Positions 8,516 through 18,997 of a stretch of DNA of 64,000 bases are shown here, piece after piece. This DNA comes from Bacilli bacterium (GTDB lineage: Bacteria; Bacillota; Bacilli; RF39; UBA660), in contig JAFXSE010000002.1 of the NCBI GenBank assembly GCA_017525855.1, forward strand, positions 1-64,000, written 5' to 3'. The notes beneath the pieces are model-generated. The model had not been told where the DNA came from and did not search any database. It saw only the letters and a program-made list of their open reading frames with translations. The stretch's first letter is position 1. Each line of letters starts with the position of its first letter. The translations under genes were made by a program, and so were the position numbers.

Positions 8516-9172
8516 TTACTTTCTATTAATTAAACTATCAATCTTTTTTGCAATATCAGAAACTGATAAATTACCATCTACATGATGAACTACACCTTGC
8601 TTTGAATAATAATCAATTATCTCATCAGCATATTCAAGATAAGTTTGATACCTATTTTGAAAAGCCTCTAAATTATCATCACTTCTTTGATATAGTCTTC
8701 CACCACACAAATCACAAGTTGTTTCTTCCTTAGGCATCTCCTTTGGATCATTTATATTAAAAACAGCTTTGCAATTATCACATACTCTTCTTCCGGTAAT
8801 TCTTTTTTCTAATATTTTTTTATCAATATCAATAACAATTACTATGCCTACTTTATAACCGATGTCTTTTAAGATACTATCATAAGCTAACGCCTGCTCA
8901 TAGTTTCTAGGGAAACCATCAATAATATATCCATCTTTACAATCATCTTTAGATAATCTATCTTTAATCAATTGATAAGTAATTTCATCTTTTACCAGAT
9001 TCCCACTAGCAAGTGTTTCACGAACATAATTACCAATCTCAGAATTTTCTTTTGAAATATCCCTTAAGATGTCTCCAGTAGAAATATGTGGAATATTATA
9101 ATTTTTCTCTATTATTTCAGCCTGTGTTCCCTTACCAGCGGCAGGCGGCGCTATAAACATTATATTTTTCAT
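8516..9172 (-). CDS. adk: Adenylate kinase, zinc-LID type
   Basis: Adenylate kinase of 218 residues, interconverting ATP, AMP and ADP. The LID has two CxxC pairs (CDNC and CDLC) typical of zinc-binding Gram-positive enzymes. FIIDGFPRNYEQA-like sequence (IIDGFPRNYEQA) marks the AMP site. The P-loop reads IAPPAAGKGTQ, where the family normally has GAPGAGKGTQ: both conserved glycines before GKGT are changed while the Lys is kept. It follows secY directly. Confidence 0.95.
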   Translation of the reverse strand: MKNIMFIAPPAAGKGTQAEIIEKNYNIPHISTGDILRDISKENSEIGNYVRETLASGNLVKDEITYQLIKDRLSKDDCKDGYIIDGFPRNYEQALAYDSILKDIGYKVGIVIVIDIDKKILEKRITGRRVCDNCKAVFNINDPKEMPKEETTCDLCGGRLYQRSDDNLEAFQNRYQTYLEYADEIIDYYSKQGVVHHVDGNLSVSDIAKKIDSLINRK

Positions 9173-9173
9173 C

Positions 9174-10442
9174 TTATCTTCTCTTATATCCCTTTTTATA
9201 ATTACGAGTAAGCAAACTTCCCTCTAACTGCTTATAAGTTTCAAGAGCAACACCTACAACGATTAAGATACCAGTACCACCAATAGTTACACTAGTTGGC
9301 AAATCAGAAACATTTGAAAATATTATTGGTATTCCTGCAATAACAGTTAAGAATACAGCTCCTAAAACAGTTATTCTAGAAAGAATAGTACCTAAATATT
9401 TCTCAGTCTCCTTACCTGGTCTTATACCTGGAATATACCCTCCATTTTCTTGTAAATTCTTAGAAAATTCATCAGGTCTCATTTGAATAAATGTATAAAA
9501 ATATGAAAATAAGAAAATTAACACTGTATATAAAATAAATCCTGTTACAGTAGTATAACTAATATATTTCTGTACAAATAATGAAAATCCTTCTTTATTT
9601 ATAACAGTTGCAATAATACTTGGAATACTAAGTAAACTTGATGCAAATATTACTGGCATAACATTTGCTGAATTTATTTTAATTGGTACATAAGATTGAC
9701 TTTGCGAATAAGAATTTGTTGATTTATTAGCATATTGAATTGGTATTCTCCTTTCGGATTCTTGAATAAATATAACTCCAATTAATATTCCTATATAAAT
9801 AAGTACAAATATTAAGAATTTAATTATACCAAAAACTGTAGCTTGTGCACCATTAAAAGTAACTAAACTTTGAAATGCAGTAACAAACATCTCAGGTAAG
9901 GTAGCAATAATACCAGCCATAATTATTAAACTAACACCATTACCTATACCTTTTTCAGTTATTTGGTCTCCTAACCATAGTAAAAATGCAGTTCCTGCAG
10001 TAAGTACTACAGCTATATATAAATAATCTAATGGACTACCATTTTTTCCATAGAAAGCGAATGAAAACGCATAACCCTCAACAAAAGCAAACACAATTCC
10101 CATATACCTAGTGATTTGATTTAATTTTTGTCTACCAGTATGACCTTGTTTGGCAAGATCAGCAAAATATGGAAAAATATCCATTTCCAATAGTTGCATA
10201 ATAATAGATGCTGTAATATAAGGCATAACCCCTAAAGCAAATATCGAAAACCTCTTGAAAGCTCCTCCACCCATAGAATTTAAAAGCTCTAAGAAACCTA
10301 AATTACTAGATACATTTTCAGTACCAGGAACTCTTATAGAACACCCGATAATAAATATAGCAAGTGCTACAAAAGTAAAATAGATTCTATGTCTTAAATC
10401 CTTATTAGTAGGAGATGCTAATTGCTTCATGGTTTTGAACAT
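9174..10442 (-). CDS. secY: Preprotein translocase channel subunit SecY
   Basis: SecY, 422 residues with about ten membrane segments, forms the protein-conducting channel. Diagnostic stretches are GVMPYITASIIMQLL, GIGNGVSLIIMAGI and ANKSTNSYSQSQSYVPIKIN. The end is the basic tail RNYKKGYKRR. One base separates its ATG from the rplO stop; the stop codon is followed after one base by the adk start. Confidence 0.98.
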   Translation of the reverse strand: MFKTMKQLASPTNKDLRHRIYFTFVALAIFIIGCSIRVPGTENVSSNLGFLELLNSMGGGAFKRFSIFALGVMPYITASIIMQLLEMDIFPYFADLAKQGHTGRQKLNQITRYMGIVFAFVEGYAFSFAFYGKNGSPLDYLYIAVVLTAGTAFLLWLGDQITEKGIGNGVSLIIMAGIIATLPEMFVTAFQSLVTFNGAQATVFGIIKFLIFVLIYIGILIGVIFIQESERRIPIQYANKSTNSYSQSQSYVPIKINSANVMPVIFASSLLSIPSIIATVINKEGFSLFVQKYISYTTVTGFILYTVLIFLFSYFYTFIQMRPDEFSKNLQENGGYIPGIRPGKETEKYLGTILSRITVLGAVFLTVIAGIPIIFSNVSDLPTSVTIGGTGILIVVGVALETYKQLEGSLLTRNYKKGYKRR

Positions 10443-10443
10443 A

Positions 10444-10887
10444 TTAGATCACCTCTACAGTGCTTCCTGATGCTTCAATTTTTTCCAAAGCAGACTTTGA
10501 AAATTTATGAGCTTTAATAGTTAATTTCTTTTCTAACTTTCCTTCTCCTAAAACTTTAATACCAGAAAGTTGTTTTTTTACCATTCCTGTTTCATTTAGT
10601 AAAGCAGGAGTAACTACTGTTCCATCTTCAAATATATTTAAATCTGATAAATTGATAACAGCATATTCAGTTTTAAATCTTGCATTTGAAAATCCTCTTT
10701 TTGGAATACGACGATATAGTGGTAATTGTCCACCTTCAAACACAGGATTTATACTAGCTCCACTACGAGCCTTTTGTCCTTTTTGTCCTTTTCCACTAGT
10801 CTTACCTAGTCCACTACCAGAGCCACGTCCAACGCGTTTTTTACTATGAGTAGCCCCGATATTTTTCTCTAATTCATGTAACTTCAT
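10444..10887 (-). CDS. rplO: 50S ribosomal protein L15
   Basis: L15, 147 residues, a late-assembly protein of the large subunit. The glycine/lysine-rich N-terminal arm ([20 protein letters not shown]) and [16 protein letters not shown] are characteristic. Its start codon overlaps the rpsE stop, and it precedes secY. The rpmD (L30) gene usually found between rpsE and rplO in many bacteria is absent here: the two genes overlap by one base. Confidence 0.98.
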   Translation of the reverse strand: MKLHELEKNIGATHSKKRVGRGSGSGLGKTSGKGQKGQKARSGASINPVFEGGQLPLYRRIPKRGFSNARFKTEYAVINLSDLNIFEDGTVVTPALLNETGMVKKQLSGIKVLGEGKLEKKLTIKAHKFSKSALEKIEASGSTVEVI

Positions 10888-11396
10888 TATCCTAATATCT
10901 CCTCTACTGTTTTACCGCGAAGTCTAGCAACTTCTTCTGGTGTTTTAATTGACTTAAGTCCATTGATAGCAGCTTGTGCCATATTTAATTTTGTTCTTGC
11001 TCCTAATGCTTTTGATACAACATCACGTACACCGGCAAGTTCTAAAACAGCACGAACTGATCCTCCAGCAATAACTCCAGTACCAGCTTTTGCAGGTTTT
11101 AACATTACACGTGCAGCTCCACTAGTTCCGATTGCTTCGTGAGCAATAGTTCTTCCATCAATTAAAGGTATTTGAATTAAATTTTTGTTAGCATCTTGAA
11201 TTGCTTTCTTTATTGCATCAGGTACTTCATTAGCTTTACCTGTACCTAATCCAACTTTTCCGTTTCTGTCACCTACAACTACAGTTGCTGCAAAACGTCT
11301 TTGACGTCCACCTTTGTTAACTTTAACAACGCTTTTAACATCAATTACTAATTCTTCAAGTAACTTAGCCTTAGGTTCCATGTTTTTCTTTTGCAT
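10887..11396 (-). CDS. rpsE: 30S ribosomal protein S5
   Basis: S5, 169 residues, involved in decoding fidelity and mRNA unwinding. The double-stranded RNA-binding half contains [17 protein letters not shown], and the C-terminal half [16 protein letters not shown]. The start at 11396 has GGAGGG 4 bp upstream. It lies between rplR and rplO. Confidence 0.98.
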   Translation of the reverse strand: MQKKNMEPKAKLLEELVIDVKSVVKVNKGGRQRRFAATVVVGDRNGKVGLGTGKANEVPDAIKKAIQDANKNLIQIPLIDGRTIAHEAIGTSGAARVMLKPAKAGTGVIAGGSVRAVLELAGVRDVVSKALGARTKLNMAQAAINGLKSIKTPEEVARLRGKTVEEILG

Positions 11397-11408
11397 AATA
11401 CCCTCCTA

Positions 11409-11771
11409 TTAGAATTCTAATCCATTTTCACGTGCTGCATCTGCAAGAGCCTCAACACGTCCATGATAAAGATATCCACCTCTATCAAATACTACTTTTG
11501 TAATATTAGCTTTTTTTGCTTTTTCAGCAATACTTTTTCCAACAATTTTAGCTGCTTCAACATTGCCTCCATTTTTAATTTTTAAGTCTTTGTCTAATGA
11601 GGAAGCAGCAACAATTGTAGTTTGTGTTTCATCGTCTATAATTTGTGCATAAATCCCAGTATTAGAACGAAATACACTAAGTCTTGGTACAGCACATGTT
11701 CCCATAACCTTATTACGGATACGTTTATGACGAACTAAACGCATACTATTACGAGATTCTTTTTTTATCAT
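11409..11771 (-). CDS. rplR: 50S ribosomal protein L18
   Basis: L18, 120 residues, binds 5S rRNA with L5 and L25. Blocks [29 protein letters not shown] and [26 protein letters not shown] are typical. The N terminus is the usual basic arm. Between rplF and rpsE. Confidence 0.98.
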   Translation of the reverse strand: MIKKESRNSMRLVRHKRIRNKVMGTCAVPRLSVFRSNTGIYAQIIDDETQTTIVAASSLDKDLKIKNGGNVEAAKIVGKSIAEKAKKANITKVVFDRGGYLYHGRVEALADAARENGLEF

Positions 11772-11790
11772 ACTCTAATTCTCCTTCCTA

Positions 11791-12324
11791 CTATTTAGCA
11801 GCTTTCTTTCCTTCTTTACGAATTATATGCTCATCTTTAATACGAATACCTTTACCTTTATATGGTTCAGGCTTTCTTACACTTCTAACTTCAGCAGCAA
11901 ATTTTCCAACTTGTGCCTTATCAATACCTTTTACATTAATTTCAGTATTACTTACAGCTTCTACTGTAATACCTGTAGGTACTATCATATCAACAGGATG
12001 TGAATAACCTGCTTTAATAGTTAGTTTATTTCCAGATACTTTAAAATTATAACCAACACCAACTATTTCAAGTCCTTTATTATATCCTTCTGTTACACCC
12101 TTAATCATATTTGTAATAAGTGAATTCATAGTACCATGATTAGCTTTAGCACTTTCATCACTTCTCTCAAGAGTAATAACATTAGCATCCTGTTTCATCG
12201 TGATTTTATTAAGCAATTTCTGCTCTAATGTTCCTTTTGGACCAGTAACTTTAACAATTCCGTTTTCTTCAGTTACTGTAACTCCAGCAGGGACCGTTAT
12301 TATACGATTACCAATACGGCTCAT
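11791..12324 (-). CDS. rplF: 50S ribosomal protein L6
   Basis: L6, 177 residues, two repeated alpha/beta domains near the factor-binding site of the large subunit. It starts MSRIGNRIITVPAGV, contains NKGLEIVGVGYNFKV, and ends with the signature PEPYKGKGIRIKDEHIIRKEGKKA. Between rpsH and rplR. Confidence 0.98.
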   Translation of the reverse strand: MSRIGNRIITVPAGVTVTEENGIVKVTGPKGTLEQKLLNKITMKQDANVITLERSDESAKANHGTMNSLITNMIKGVTEGYNKGLEIVGVGYNFKVSGNKLTIKAGYSHPVDMIVPTGITVEAVSNTEINVKGIDKAQVGKFAAEVRSVRKPEPYKGKGIRIKDEHIIRKEGKKAAK

Positions 12325-12345
12325 TTTCTTCTCCTCCTATATAAA

Positions 12346-12735
12346 TTACCAAATATAAGCAAGAACTTCTCCACCTATGTTTTGTTTACGTGCTTCCTTA
12401 TCTGTCATTATTCCTTTAGATGTAGAAATAATAGCAATACCTAAACCATTAAGAACTCTTGGAAGTTCTTCACCTTTAGCATAAACACGTAGTCCTGGTT
12501 TGGAAATTCTTTTTAGTCCAGTGATAACTCTTTCTTTCTTATCTGCATACTTAAGTGTAACAGTAAGAGTTCTACCTTCAACTTTATAATCATTTATAAA
12601 TCCTTCTTCTTTTAAGATTCTAGCAATTTCATTCTTAATTTTAGAAGCAGGAATTTCAACGTTTTCATAACGCATTTGGTTAGCATTACGAATACGTGTT
12701 AACATATCTGCAATTGTATCTGTTACTACTGCCAT
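12346..12735 (-). CDS. rpsH: 30S ribosomal protein S8
   Basis: S8, 129 residues, primary 16S rRNA binder and, in other bacteria, the autoregulator of the spc operon. It starts with [15 protein letters not shown] and ends [10 protein letters not shown], both diagnostic; [13 protein letters not shown] is the C-terminal RNA-binding loop. Between rpsN and rplF. Confidence 0.98.
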   Translation of the reverse strand: MAVVTDTIADMLTRIRNANQMRYENVEIPASKIKNEIARILKEEGFINDYKVEGRTLTVTLKYADKKERVITGLKRISKPGLRVYAKGEELPRVLNGLGIAIISTSKGIMTDKEARKQNIGGEVLAYIW

Positions 12736-12755
12736 AAATATATCCTCCTTTCCAA

Positions 12756-12941
12756 TTACCAGCTTGATTTCTTAACACCTGGTATTTGTCCTTTATAAGC
12801 TAATTCTCTAAAGCAAATACGGCATATTCCAAACTTACTCATAACTGCATGTGGTCTACCACAACGAGAGCAACGAGTATATTCACGTACTTTAAACTTC
12901 TGTTTTCTATTAGCTTTTACAATCATACTTTTTTTTGCCAT
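12756..12941 (-). CDS. rpsN: 30S ribosomal protein S14, zinc-binding type
   Basis: The protein has 61 residues from the ATG at 12941, which has GGAGGG at good spacing. Two CxxC pairs (CSRC and CRIC) define the short zinc form of S14 (rpsZ type). The sequence [16 protein letters not shown] and [11 protein letters not shown] are typical. Between rplE and rpsH. Confidence 0.97.
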   Translation of the reverse strand: MAKKSMIVKANRKQKFKVREYTRCSRCGRPHAVMSKFGICRICFRELAYKGQIPGVKKSSW

Positions 12942-12953
12942 TTTACCCTCCAA

Positions 12954-13493
12954 TTACTTTCTAAAAGGAATTCCTAGTTCATTTAATAAGTCAAATGCTT
13001 CTTCGTTTGTTTTAGCTGTTGTTACGAACACAATATCCATACCACGAACTTTAACAACATCATCAAATTCAATTTCAGGGAAAATTAATTGTTCTTTGAT
13101 ACCCATAGTATAATTACCACGTCCATCAAAAGCTTTAGGACTAACACCACGGAAATCTCTAACTAAAGGTAGAGAAATTGAAATTAATTTATCCATGAAT
13201 GTATACATGTTTTCACCACGTAATGTAACCTTACATCCAATTGATTGACCTTCTCTTACTTTGAATCCTGCAATTGATTTCTTAGCTTTAGTAATAACTG
13301 GTTGTTGACCTGAAAGTTTTTTTAGATCATTAACAGCTGCCTCTAATAATTTAGAATTACTAGTAGCATCTCCTACACCCATATTAATAACTATTTTTTC
13401 TAATTTTGGTACTTCCATTATTGACTTATAATTGTGTTTACTTTGTAAACTTGGAACAACTTCATTTAAGTATTTTTCTTTTAGGCGGTTCAT
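12954..13493 (-). CDS. rplE: 50S ribosomal protein L5
   Basis: L5, 179 residues, binds 5S rRNA and forms a bridge to the small subunit. Recognised by [28 protein letters not shown] and the C-terminal [20 protein letters not shown]. Between rplX and rpsN with a normal RBS. Confidence 0.98.
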   Translation of the reverse strand: MNRLKEKYLNEVVPSLQSKHNYKSIMEVPKLEKIVINMGVGDATSNSKLLEAAVNDLKKLSGQQPVITKAKKSIAGFKVREGQSIGCKVTLRGENMYTFMDKLISISLPLVRDFRGVSPKAFDGRGNYTMGIKEQLIFPEIEFDDVVKVRGMDIVFVTTAKTNEEAFDLLNELGIPFRK

Positions 13494-13513
13494 ATATTAT
13501 ACCCTCCTTCCAA

Positions 13514-13822
13514 TTAATCAAGCTCTACGTTTGATTTTTTAGTGATTCTTATTTTTTTACCATTTTTATTAGTTGTATGTCCTATTCTAGTTCTTTTCTT
13601 AGTTTTAGGATCTACAATCATAACATTTGAAGCATTGATTGGAGCTTCTACTTCTAGAATTCCACCAGTACTGTTAGCAGTTTCACGAACATGTTTTTTA
13701 ACAATATTAACACCTTCAACTACCACTTTATTTTCACTTCTTAATGTTTTAATTATTTTTCCTGTTTTACCTTTATTAGAACCAGCGATAACTACAACTT
13801 CATCTCCTATTTTAAAGTTCAT
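13514..13822 (-). CDS. rplX: 50S ribosomal protein L24
   Basis: L24, 102 residues, an early-assembly protein. The KOW motif is in GDEVVVIAGSNKGKTGKI near the start, followed by VEGVNIVKKHVR. It has the normal length, between rplN and rplE. Confidence 0.98.
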   Translation of the reverse strand: MNFKIGDEVVVIAGSNKGKTGKIIKTLRSENKVVVEGVNIVKKHVRETANSTGGILEVEAPINASNVMIVDPKTKKRTRIGHTTNKNGKKIRITKKSNVELD

Positions 13823-13834
13823 ATTATCCTCCTC

Positions 13835-14203
13835 TTATAGTACTTCTTTTGCTAAAGATACTATTTTCATATAATCTTTATCACGAAGTTCTCTTGCTAC
13901 TGGTCCAAAAACACGAGTTCCTACTGGACTTTTGTCATCACGAATGATAACACAAGCATTGTCATCGAACTTAATATAACTTCCATCTTCACGACGAACA
14001 CCTTGACGGCTACGAACAATGACAGCTTTTACAACTTTTCCTTTTGGCATATTTGAGTTAGGAATAGCATCTTTGATAGTTCCAACTACAACATCGCCAA
14101 TGTTAGCAGTCTTGACCTTACTTCCTCCAAGTACACGAATTACTAATAATTCACGAGCTCCAGAGTTGTCAGCTACTTTTAATCTACTTTCTTGTTGTAA
14201 CAT
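13835..14203 (-). CDS. rplN: 50S ribosomal protein L14
   Basis: L14, 122 residues, starting [20 protein letters not shown], a highly conserved start. The later blocks [14 protein letters not shown] and [20 protein letters not shown] complete the match. It lies between rpsQ and rplX. Confidence 0.98.
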   Translation of the reverse strand: MLQQESRLKVADNSGARELLVIRVLGGSKVKTANIGDVVVGTIKDAIPNSNMPKGKVVKAVIVRSRQGVRREDGSYIKFDDNACVIIRDDKSPVGTRVFGPVARELRDKDYMKIVSLAKEVL

Positions 14204-14224
14204 AATTTTCCTCCTTCACCAGTA

Positions 14225-14485
14225 TTATATAATTACTGCTTCTTTTACTATTTCTTTTAAATAGAAATGCTTTGTTTTTGAAATTGGTCTAGTTGATACA
14301 ATACGTACAACATCTCCAACTTTAGCTTTATTTGTTTCATCATGTACTGCATATTTTTTAGACTGTTTAACTCTCTTATGATATAAAGGATGAGTTTTAT
14401 AAGTTTCAACTAAAACAGTTATTGTTTTATTATTTGTAGAACTTACTACTTTTCCAACTAATTCTTTCTTAATAGTCTTTTCCAT
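14225..14485 (-). CDS. rpsQ: 30S ribosomal protein S17
   Basis: S17, 86 residues, primary 16S rRNA binder with an OB fold. Typical blocks are [36 protein letters not shown] and [18 protein letters not shown]. Between rpmC and rplN. Confidence 0.98.
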   Translation of the reverse strand: MEKTIKKELVGKVVSSTNNKTITVLVETYKTHPLYHKRVKQSKKYAVHDETNKAKVGDVVRIVSTRPISKTKHFYLKEIVKEAVII

Positions 14486-14487
14486 TA

Positions 14488-14691
14488 TTAACCCTCCTTC
14501 TCAACTGTTTCACGTTCTTTTAAAACAGTTTTTAATCTAGCAACAGTGTGTCTTAATTCACGAATTCTTGAAGGTTTTTCAAGATTACCTGTAGCTTGTT
14601 GAAAACGTAAATTAAACAACTCTTCTTTAGTTTCTTTTAATTTTGCATTAATATCTTCTGTAGATAATTCTCTAATTTCATTAACCTTCAT
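14488..14691 (-). CDS. rpmC: 50S ribosomal protein L29
   Basis: L29, 67 residues from the ATG at 14691, where GGGTGGTG acts as ribosome binding site; a GTG four codons earlier lies inside that site and is less likely. Two-helix protein with [19 protein letters not shown], sitting at the peptide exit tunnel. The rplP stop codon is one base upstream of this start. Confidence 0.96.
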   Translation of the reverse strand: MKVNEIRELSTEDINAKLKETKEELFNLRFQQATGNLEKPSRIRELRHTVARLKTVLKERETVEKEG

Positions 14692-14692
14692 A

Positions 14693-15115
14693 TTATTCAC
14701 CACCCTGTTCTTCTTTCTTTACAAATTTTGTAGTGATAGGTAATTTATGACTAGCAAGTCTTAAAGCTTCACGTGCAACTTCCTCAGTAACACCTGATAC
14801 TTCGAAAAGAATTTTTCCTTCTTTAACTACTGCTACCCATCCTTCAACATTACCTTTACCTTTACCTTGACGAGTACCGATAGGTTTTTTAGTAAGTGGC
14901 ATATGTGGGAATATATTGATAAATACTCTACCACCACGTTTCATATAACGAGTCATAGCAACACGAGCTGCTTCTATTTGATTAGCTGTAATCCAAGCTC
15001 CTTCTTTTGCTTGTAATCCATATTCACCAAAATGAAGTTCTGTATTACCACGAGATTTTCCTTCATGAGGTAATCTATGTACACGACGATATTTAGTTCT
15101 TGATGGTATTAACAT
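14693..15115 (-). CDS. rplP: 50S ribosomal protein L16
   Basis: L16, 140 residues, organises the tRNA-binding sites of the large subunit. It starts [14 protein letters not shown] and contains [22 protein letters not shown] and [20 protein letters not shown]. Between rpsC and rpmC with minimal spacing. Confidence 0.98.
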   Translation of the reverse strand: MLIPSRTKYRRVHRLPHEGKSRGNTELHFGEYGLQAKEGAWITANQIEAARVAMTRYMKRGGRVFINIFPHMPLTKKPIGTRQGKGKGNVEGWVAVVKEGKILFEVSGVTEEVAREALRLASHKLPITTKFVKKEEQGGE

Positions 15116-15117
15116 AA

Positions 15118-15786
15118 CTACTTACCTCCCTCAGATTTTTCAGATTTTTTAATTTCTTTACCAAGGATTTCACCTTTGTAAATCCAAACTTTAACACCAA
15201 TTTTACCAAATGTAGTATCTGCTTCACTTGTAGCATAATCAACATCTGCTCTTAGTGTATGTAGAGGAATTGTTCCTTCAGTATAACCTTCCTTACGAGC
15301 CATATCAGCTCCACCAAGTCTACCTGATACTGAAGTTTTAATTCCCTTAGCTCCAGCTTTCATAGCGTTTCTTATAGCTCTTTTTTGAGCCATACGGAAT
15401 GAAATACGATTTGTTATTTGTCTAGCAATATCATCTGCTACTAATTGAGCATTTAATTCAGCTTTTTTAATATCAACAATAGAGATTTGAACTTTCTCTC
15501 CTGCAATATCAGACAATGTTTTCTTTAATTTTTCTATTTCTTCTCCACCTTTTCCGATCATAACACCAGGTTTTGAAGTATGAACTGTAACTTCACATCT
15601 TTTAGCGTTTCTTTCGATTTCAACTTTAGCTATACCAGCATTTTTCATATTCTTTTCAAAGTATTCACGAATTAAAATATCTCTTTGTAGATTTACTGAA
15701 AAGTCTTTTTTACCAGCATACCATTTAGCTTCCCAATCTTTATTGATACCAAGTCTAAGTCCATTAGGATTAACCTTCTGTCCCAT
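15118..15786 (-). CDS. rpsC: 30S ribosomal protein S3
   Basis: S3, 222 residues, part of the mRNA entry tunnel. It starts [18 protein letters not shown], has the KH-domain motif [13 protein letters not shown] and the C-terminal [21 protein letters not shown]. Between rplV and rplP. Confidence 0.98.
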   Translation of the reverse strand: MGQKVNPNGLRLGINKDWEAKWYAGKKDFSVNLQRDILIREYFEKNMKNAGIAKVEIERNAKRCEVTVHTSKPGVMIGKGGEEIEKLKKTLSDIAGEKVQISIVDIKKAELNAQLVADDIARQITNRISFRMAQKRAIRNAMKAGAKGIKTSVSGRLGGADMARKEGYTEGTIPLHTLRADVDYATSEADTTFGKIGVKVWIYKGEILGKEIKKSEKSEGGK

Positions 15787-15802
15787 ACTGTTTCCTCCTT
15801 AA

Positions 15803-16135
15803 TTATTTTGTAGCCACTGTTATAACAATGTGACTAGTTCTTCTATCTTTATGTCCTATATGAGAACGAGAATCAAATAAATGACGTTTCATAACAGGAC
15901 CAGCATCTACTCTTGCTTCTTTAACATATAGAGTGTTTACATCACTACCATTGTTGTTAACAGCATTTGCTATAGCAGAATCTAATACTTTTTTGATTAG
16001 TCTTGCTGATTTTTTATTAATATTACTTAATATGGCTTGTGCCTCATCAACTTTCTTTCCTCTAATTAAGTCAATAGTAATTCTTGTCTTAATAGGAGAA
16101 ACACGAAGTGATCTAGCTATTGCTTTTGCTTCCAT
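15803..16135 (-). CDS. rplV: 50S ribosomal protein L22
   Basis: L22, 110 residues from the ATG at 16135, which has GGAGGG 4-5 bp upstream; a longer frame from 16153 has its extra codons in that site. The long hairpin lines the exit tunnel (VNNNGSDVNTLYVKEARVDAGP, then FDSRSHIGHKDRRTSHIVI). Between rpsS and rpsC. Confidence 0.97.
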   Translation of the reverse strand: MEAKAIARSLRVSPIKTRITIDLIRGKKVDEAQAILSNINKKSARLIKKVLDSAIANAVNNNGSDVNTLYVKEARVDAGPVMKRHLFDSRSHIGHKDRRTSHIVITVATK

Positions 16136-16161
16136 ATTTTCCCTCCTAGTCATTATTTAAT

Positions 16162-16425
16162 TTATTTATCTTGTCCATGTCCACCGAATTTACGTGTTAA
16201 AGCAAATTCACCTAACTTATGTCCAACCATATCTTCAGTTACATAAACTGGGATGAATTCACGACCATTGTGAACCGCAAATGTATGTCCTATAAAATCA
16301 GGATAAATAGTAGAACGGCGTGACCATGTTTTAATGACTTCTTTTTTTCCAGATTTATTTAATTCTTGAACCTTCTTTAGTAATCTATCGAAAACGTAAG
16401 GTCCCTTTTTTAAACTTCTTGCCAT
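16162..16425 (-). CDS. rpsS: 30S ribosomal protein S19
   Basis: S19, 87 residues, head of the small subunit. It starts [16 protein letters not shown] and carries [20 protein letters not shown] and [16 protein letters not shown], all diagnostic. Between rplB and rplV. Confidence 0.98.
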   Translation of the reverse strand: MARSLKKGPYVFDRLLKKVQELNKSGKKEVIKTWSRRSTIYPDFIGHTFAVHNGREFIPVYVTEDMVGHKLGEFALTRKFGGHGQDK

Positions 16426-16442
16426 TTTTCTAGTCTCCTTTC

Positions 16443-17273
16443 CTATTTACTATTACGACGACGTACTATTAAACTATCAGATTGTTTTTTCTTACGTGTC
16501 TTATAACCAAGTGCAGGTTTACCCCAAGGTGTAACTGGTGCTTTACGTCCTACTGGAGCGCGTCCTTCACCACCACCATGTGGATGGTCATTAGGGTTCA
16601 TAACAGAACCACGAACTGTTGGGCGAATACCTTTATAACGGTTACGTCCAGCTTTACCAATTTTAACAAGTGATGCATCTTCATTACCAACTTCACCAAC
16701 TGTTGCCATACATGTTCCTAACACTTTTCTTTGTTCACCACTAGATAAACGTAACATTACATATTTACCTTCACGACCTAATATTTGAGCAGAACTACCT
16801 GCACTTCTTGCAAGCTCTCCACCTTTACCAGGACGAAGTTCAATATTATGAACCATTGTACCTACTGGAATATTCATAAGTGGTAAACTATTACCAACTA
16901 CAATATCAACATTTTCTCCAGCTTCAATATGAGCTCCAACCTTTAATCCCTTTGGTGCAAGAATATATCTTTTTTCACCATCAAGATAATTAATTAAAGC
17001 AATATTAGCTGTTCTATTTGGATCGTATTCAATACTTGCTACTACTCCACTTACATTAAATTTATTTCTCTTGAAATCAATAACACGGTATTTTCTCTTA
17101 ACTCTGCCACCTTGATGACGAGTAGTTATTTTACCTTGGTTATTACGTCCACTGTTTTTCTTTAATGTAACAGTTAAACTTTTTTCAGGAGTACTCTTAG
17201 TAATTTCTTCATTAATTAATGTACTCATTTTTCTACGACCTGGTGTAGTAGGTTTATAATTTCTTATTGCCAT
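16443..17273 (-). CDS. rplB: 50S ribosomal protein L2
   Basis: L2, 276 residues, needed for subunit association and peptidyl transfer. It starts [39 protein letters not shown] and the C-terminal [19 protein letters not shown] (with the conserved His) are present. Normal length, between rplW and rpsS. Confidence 0.98.
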   Translation of the reverse strand: MAIRNYKPTTPGRRKMSTLINEEITKSTPEKSLTVTLKKNSGRNNQGKITTRHQGGRVKRKYRVIDFKRNKFNVSGVVASIEYDPNRTANIALINYLDGEKRYILAPKGLKVGAHIEAGENVDIVVGNSLPLMNIPVGTMVHNIELRPGKGGELARSAGSSAQILGREGKYVMLRLSSGEQRKVLGTCMATVGEVGNEDASLVKIGKAGRNRYKGIRPTVRGSVMNPNDHPHGGGEGRAPVGRKAPVTPWGKPALGYKTRKKKQSDSLIVRRRNSK

Positions 17274-17288
17274 AATCTATTCTCCTTT

Positions 17289-17570
17289 CTAACCAAGCTC
17301 AATAGTTTGACCTTCAGCTAAAGTAACAATAGCTTTCTTTGAACGGTTTGTTAAACCTGTATAACGGCCAACTCTTTTCTTTTTAGGTTTTTCATTAATT
17401 GTAGAAATCTTAACTACTTTTACATTGAATAACTTTTCAATAGCAGTTTTAATTTCAGTCTTATTTGCTCTTGGGTCAACTTTAAATGTATATTGACCAC
17501 TTTGCATATCATTTTGTGATTTTTCAGTAATAACTGGTGCTTTAATTATTTCTAAATACTTAGTATCCAT
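17289..17570 (-). CDS. rplW: 50S ribosomal protein L23
   Basis: L23, 93 residues, docking site for trigger factor and SRP at the tunnel exit. Blocks IIKAPVITEKSQNDM, YTFKVDPRANKTEIK and VGRYTGLTNRSKKAIV are typical. It starts one base into the rplD stop region, so the two genes are coupled. Confidence 0.97.
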   Translation of the reverse strand: MDTKYLEIIKAPVITEKSQNDMQSGQYTFKVDPRANKTEIKTAIEKLFNVKVVKISTINEKPKKKRVGRYTGLTNRSKKAIVTLAEGQTIELG

Positions 17571-18196
17571 TATGCTAGCACCTCCTCAATAGCCTTAACA
17601 GCATCTTCTGTAATTAACACATTATTAGTTGCAACTAAATCTAATACATTAATTTCATCAGCAGTTATTAAAGCAACATTTTGTAAGTTTCTAGAAGCTA
17701 AAATTAAATTTTCTTCTAGTTCTTTTACTACTATCAATACTTTTTTATCTTCAAGTTTTAATGTAGTAAGTAAATTTAACATCTCTTTAGTTTTAGGTGT
17801 TTTTAAAACCAAACTATCAACAACAATTAATTCTTTTTCATTAGCTTTTTCAGTTAATGCAGTTCTAAGAGCTAATTGTCTTTCTTTTCTATTTTGTTTT
17901 TTACTATAGTCTCTAGGTACCGGAGTTCCATATCTTCCTCCTCCTACCCATTGTACTGCTCTAATTGATCCTTGACGAGCATGTCCTGTTCCTTTTTGTC
18001 TCCATGGTTTTCTTCCACCACCACTGACTTCAGAACGATTTTTAGTTTTATGAGTTCCTTGTCTTAATGATGCTCTAGCCAAAATAACTGCATCATATAA
18101 AACTTTATCATTTGGGGTAATATCAAATATATTTTCATTAAGTTTAAGGTCTTTTACTTTTTCACCTTTAAGATTTAAAAGTTCTACTTTTTTCAT
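17570..18196 (-). CDS. rplD: 50S ribosomal protein L4
   Basis: L4, 208 residues, lines the exit tunnel and in some bacteria represses the S10 operon. The extended loop RQGTHKTKNRSEVSGGGRKP and WRQKGTGHARQGSIRAVQWVGG is intact; the globular part ends EDAVKAIEEVLA. Between rplC and rplW. Confidence 0.98.
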   Translation of the reverse strand: MKKVELLNLKGEKVKDLKLNENIFDITPNDKVLYDAVILARASLRQGTHKTKNRSEVSGGGRKPWRQKGTGHARQGSIRAVQWVGGGRYGTPVPRDYSKKQNRKERQLALRTALTEKANEKELIVVDSLVLKTPKTKEMLNLLTTLKLEDKKVLIVVKELEENLILASRNLQNVALITADEINVLDLVATNNVLITEDAVKAIEEVLA

Positions 18197-18255
18197 CCTT
18201 GTTTCCTCCTTTCATCACTATATAATAATTTTTTAATTGTTTTTAGAAGTGATGA

Positions 18256-18978
18256 TTATTCTGCATTTTCAGTTGTAGTTACTTCTTCAGTATTATTTTC
18301 TTCAACTGCTTTTTCTTCATAACTTATTAAGTCAGCTTTTGTATTTTTCTTATCTGGATTCTTAACAGCTGTCTTAATGATTACTAAAGATTTTTTAGCT
18401 CCTGGAACATTACCTTTAACTAAAATACAATTATTTTCCATATCAACTTGAATAATTTCAAGATTTTGAACTGTTCTTGTTACATTACCCATTTGACCTG
18501 GAAGTTTTTTACCCTTTAATACGTGCATAGGTCTCATTGTACCTAATGAACCAACACCTCTATGGTATTGTGAACCGTGTCCCATAGGACCACGAGATTG
18601 GTTGTAACGTTTAATTACACCTTGGAAACCTTTACCTTTACTAGTTCCCGTAACATCAACGATTTCTCCTTCTTCGAAGATATCTGCACTAATAACTTGA
18701 CCTAATGTATAATCGCTAACGTTTACTCCTCTAATTTCTCTTAAGAAGCGCTTAGGTTCAGTATTAGCTTTTTTAATATGACCCATTTCTGGTTTATTGC
18801 TTAACTTTTCACGAATAGTATCGAATCCAAGTTGAACAGCATCATAACCATCAGTAGAAACTGTCTTAATTTGAGTAACAACATTAGGTTCTACCTCAAT
18901 AACAGTAACTGGAATTAATTTACCTTCAGTAGTAAACACTTGAGTCATTCCGATTTTTTTACCTAAGATTCCTTTCAT
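18256..18978 (-). CDS. rplC: 50S ribosomal protein L3
   Basis: L3, 240 residues, binds near the 3' end of 23S rRNA. It starts [35 protein letters not shown] and MPGQMGN-like [15 protein letters not shown] follow. The last 20 or so residues form a Glu/Thr-rich tail ([16 protein letters not shown]) beyond the usual end. Between rpsJ and rplD. Confidence 0.98.
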   Translation of the reverse strand: MKGILGKKIGMTQVFTTEGKLIPVTVIEVEPNVVTQIKTVSTDGYDAVQLGFDTIREKLSNKPEMGHIKKANTEPKRFLREIRGVNVSDYTLGQVISADIFEEGEIVDVTGTSKGKGFQGVIKRYNQSRGPMGHGSQYHRGVGSLGTMRPMHVLKGKKLPGQMGNVTRTVQNLEIIQVDMENNCILVKGNVPGAKKSLVIIKTAVKNPDKKNTKADLISYEEKAVEENNTEEVTTTENAE

Positions 18979-18997
18979 ATTTTCCTCCTATTTTTTA

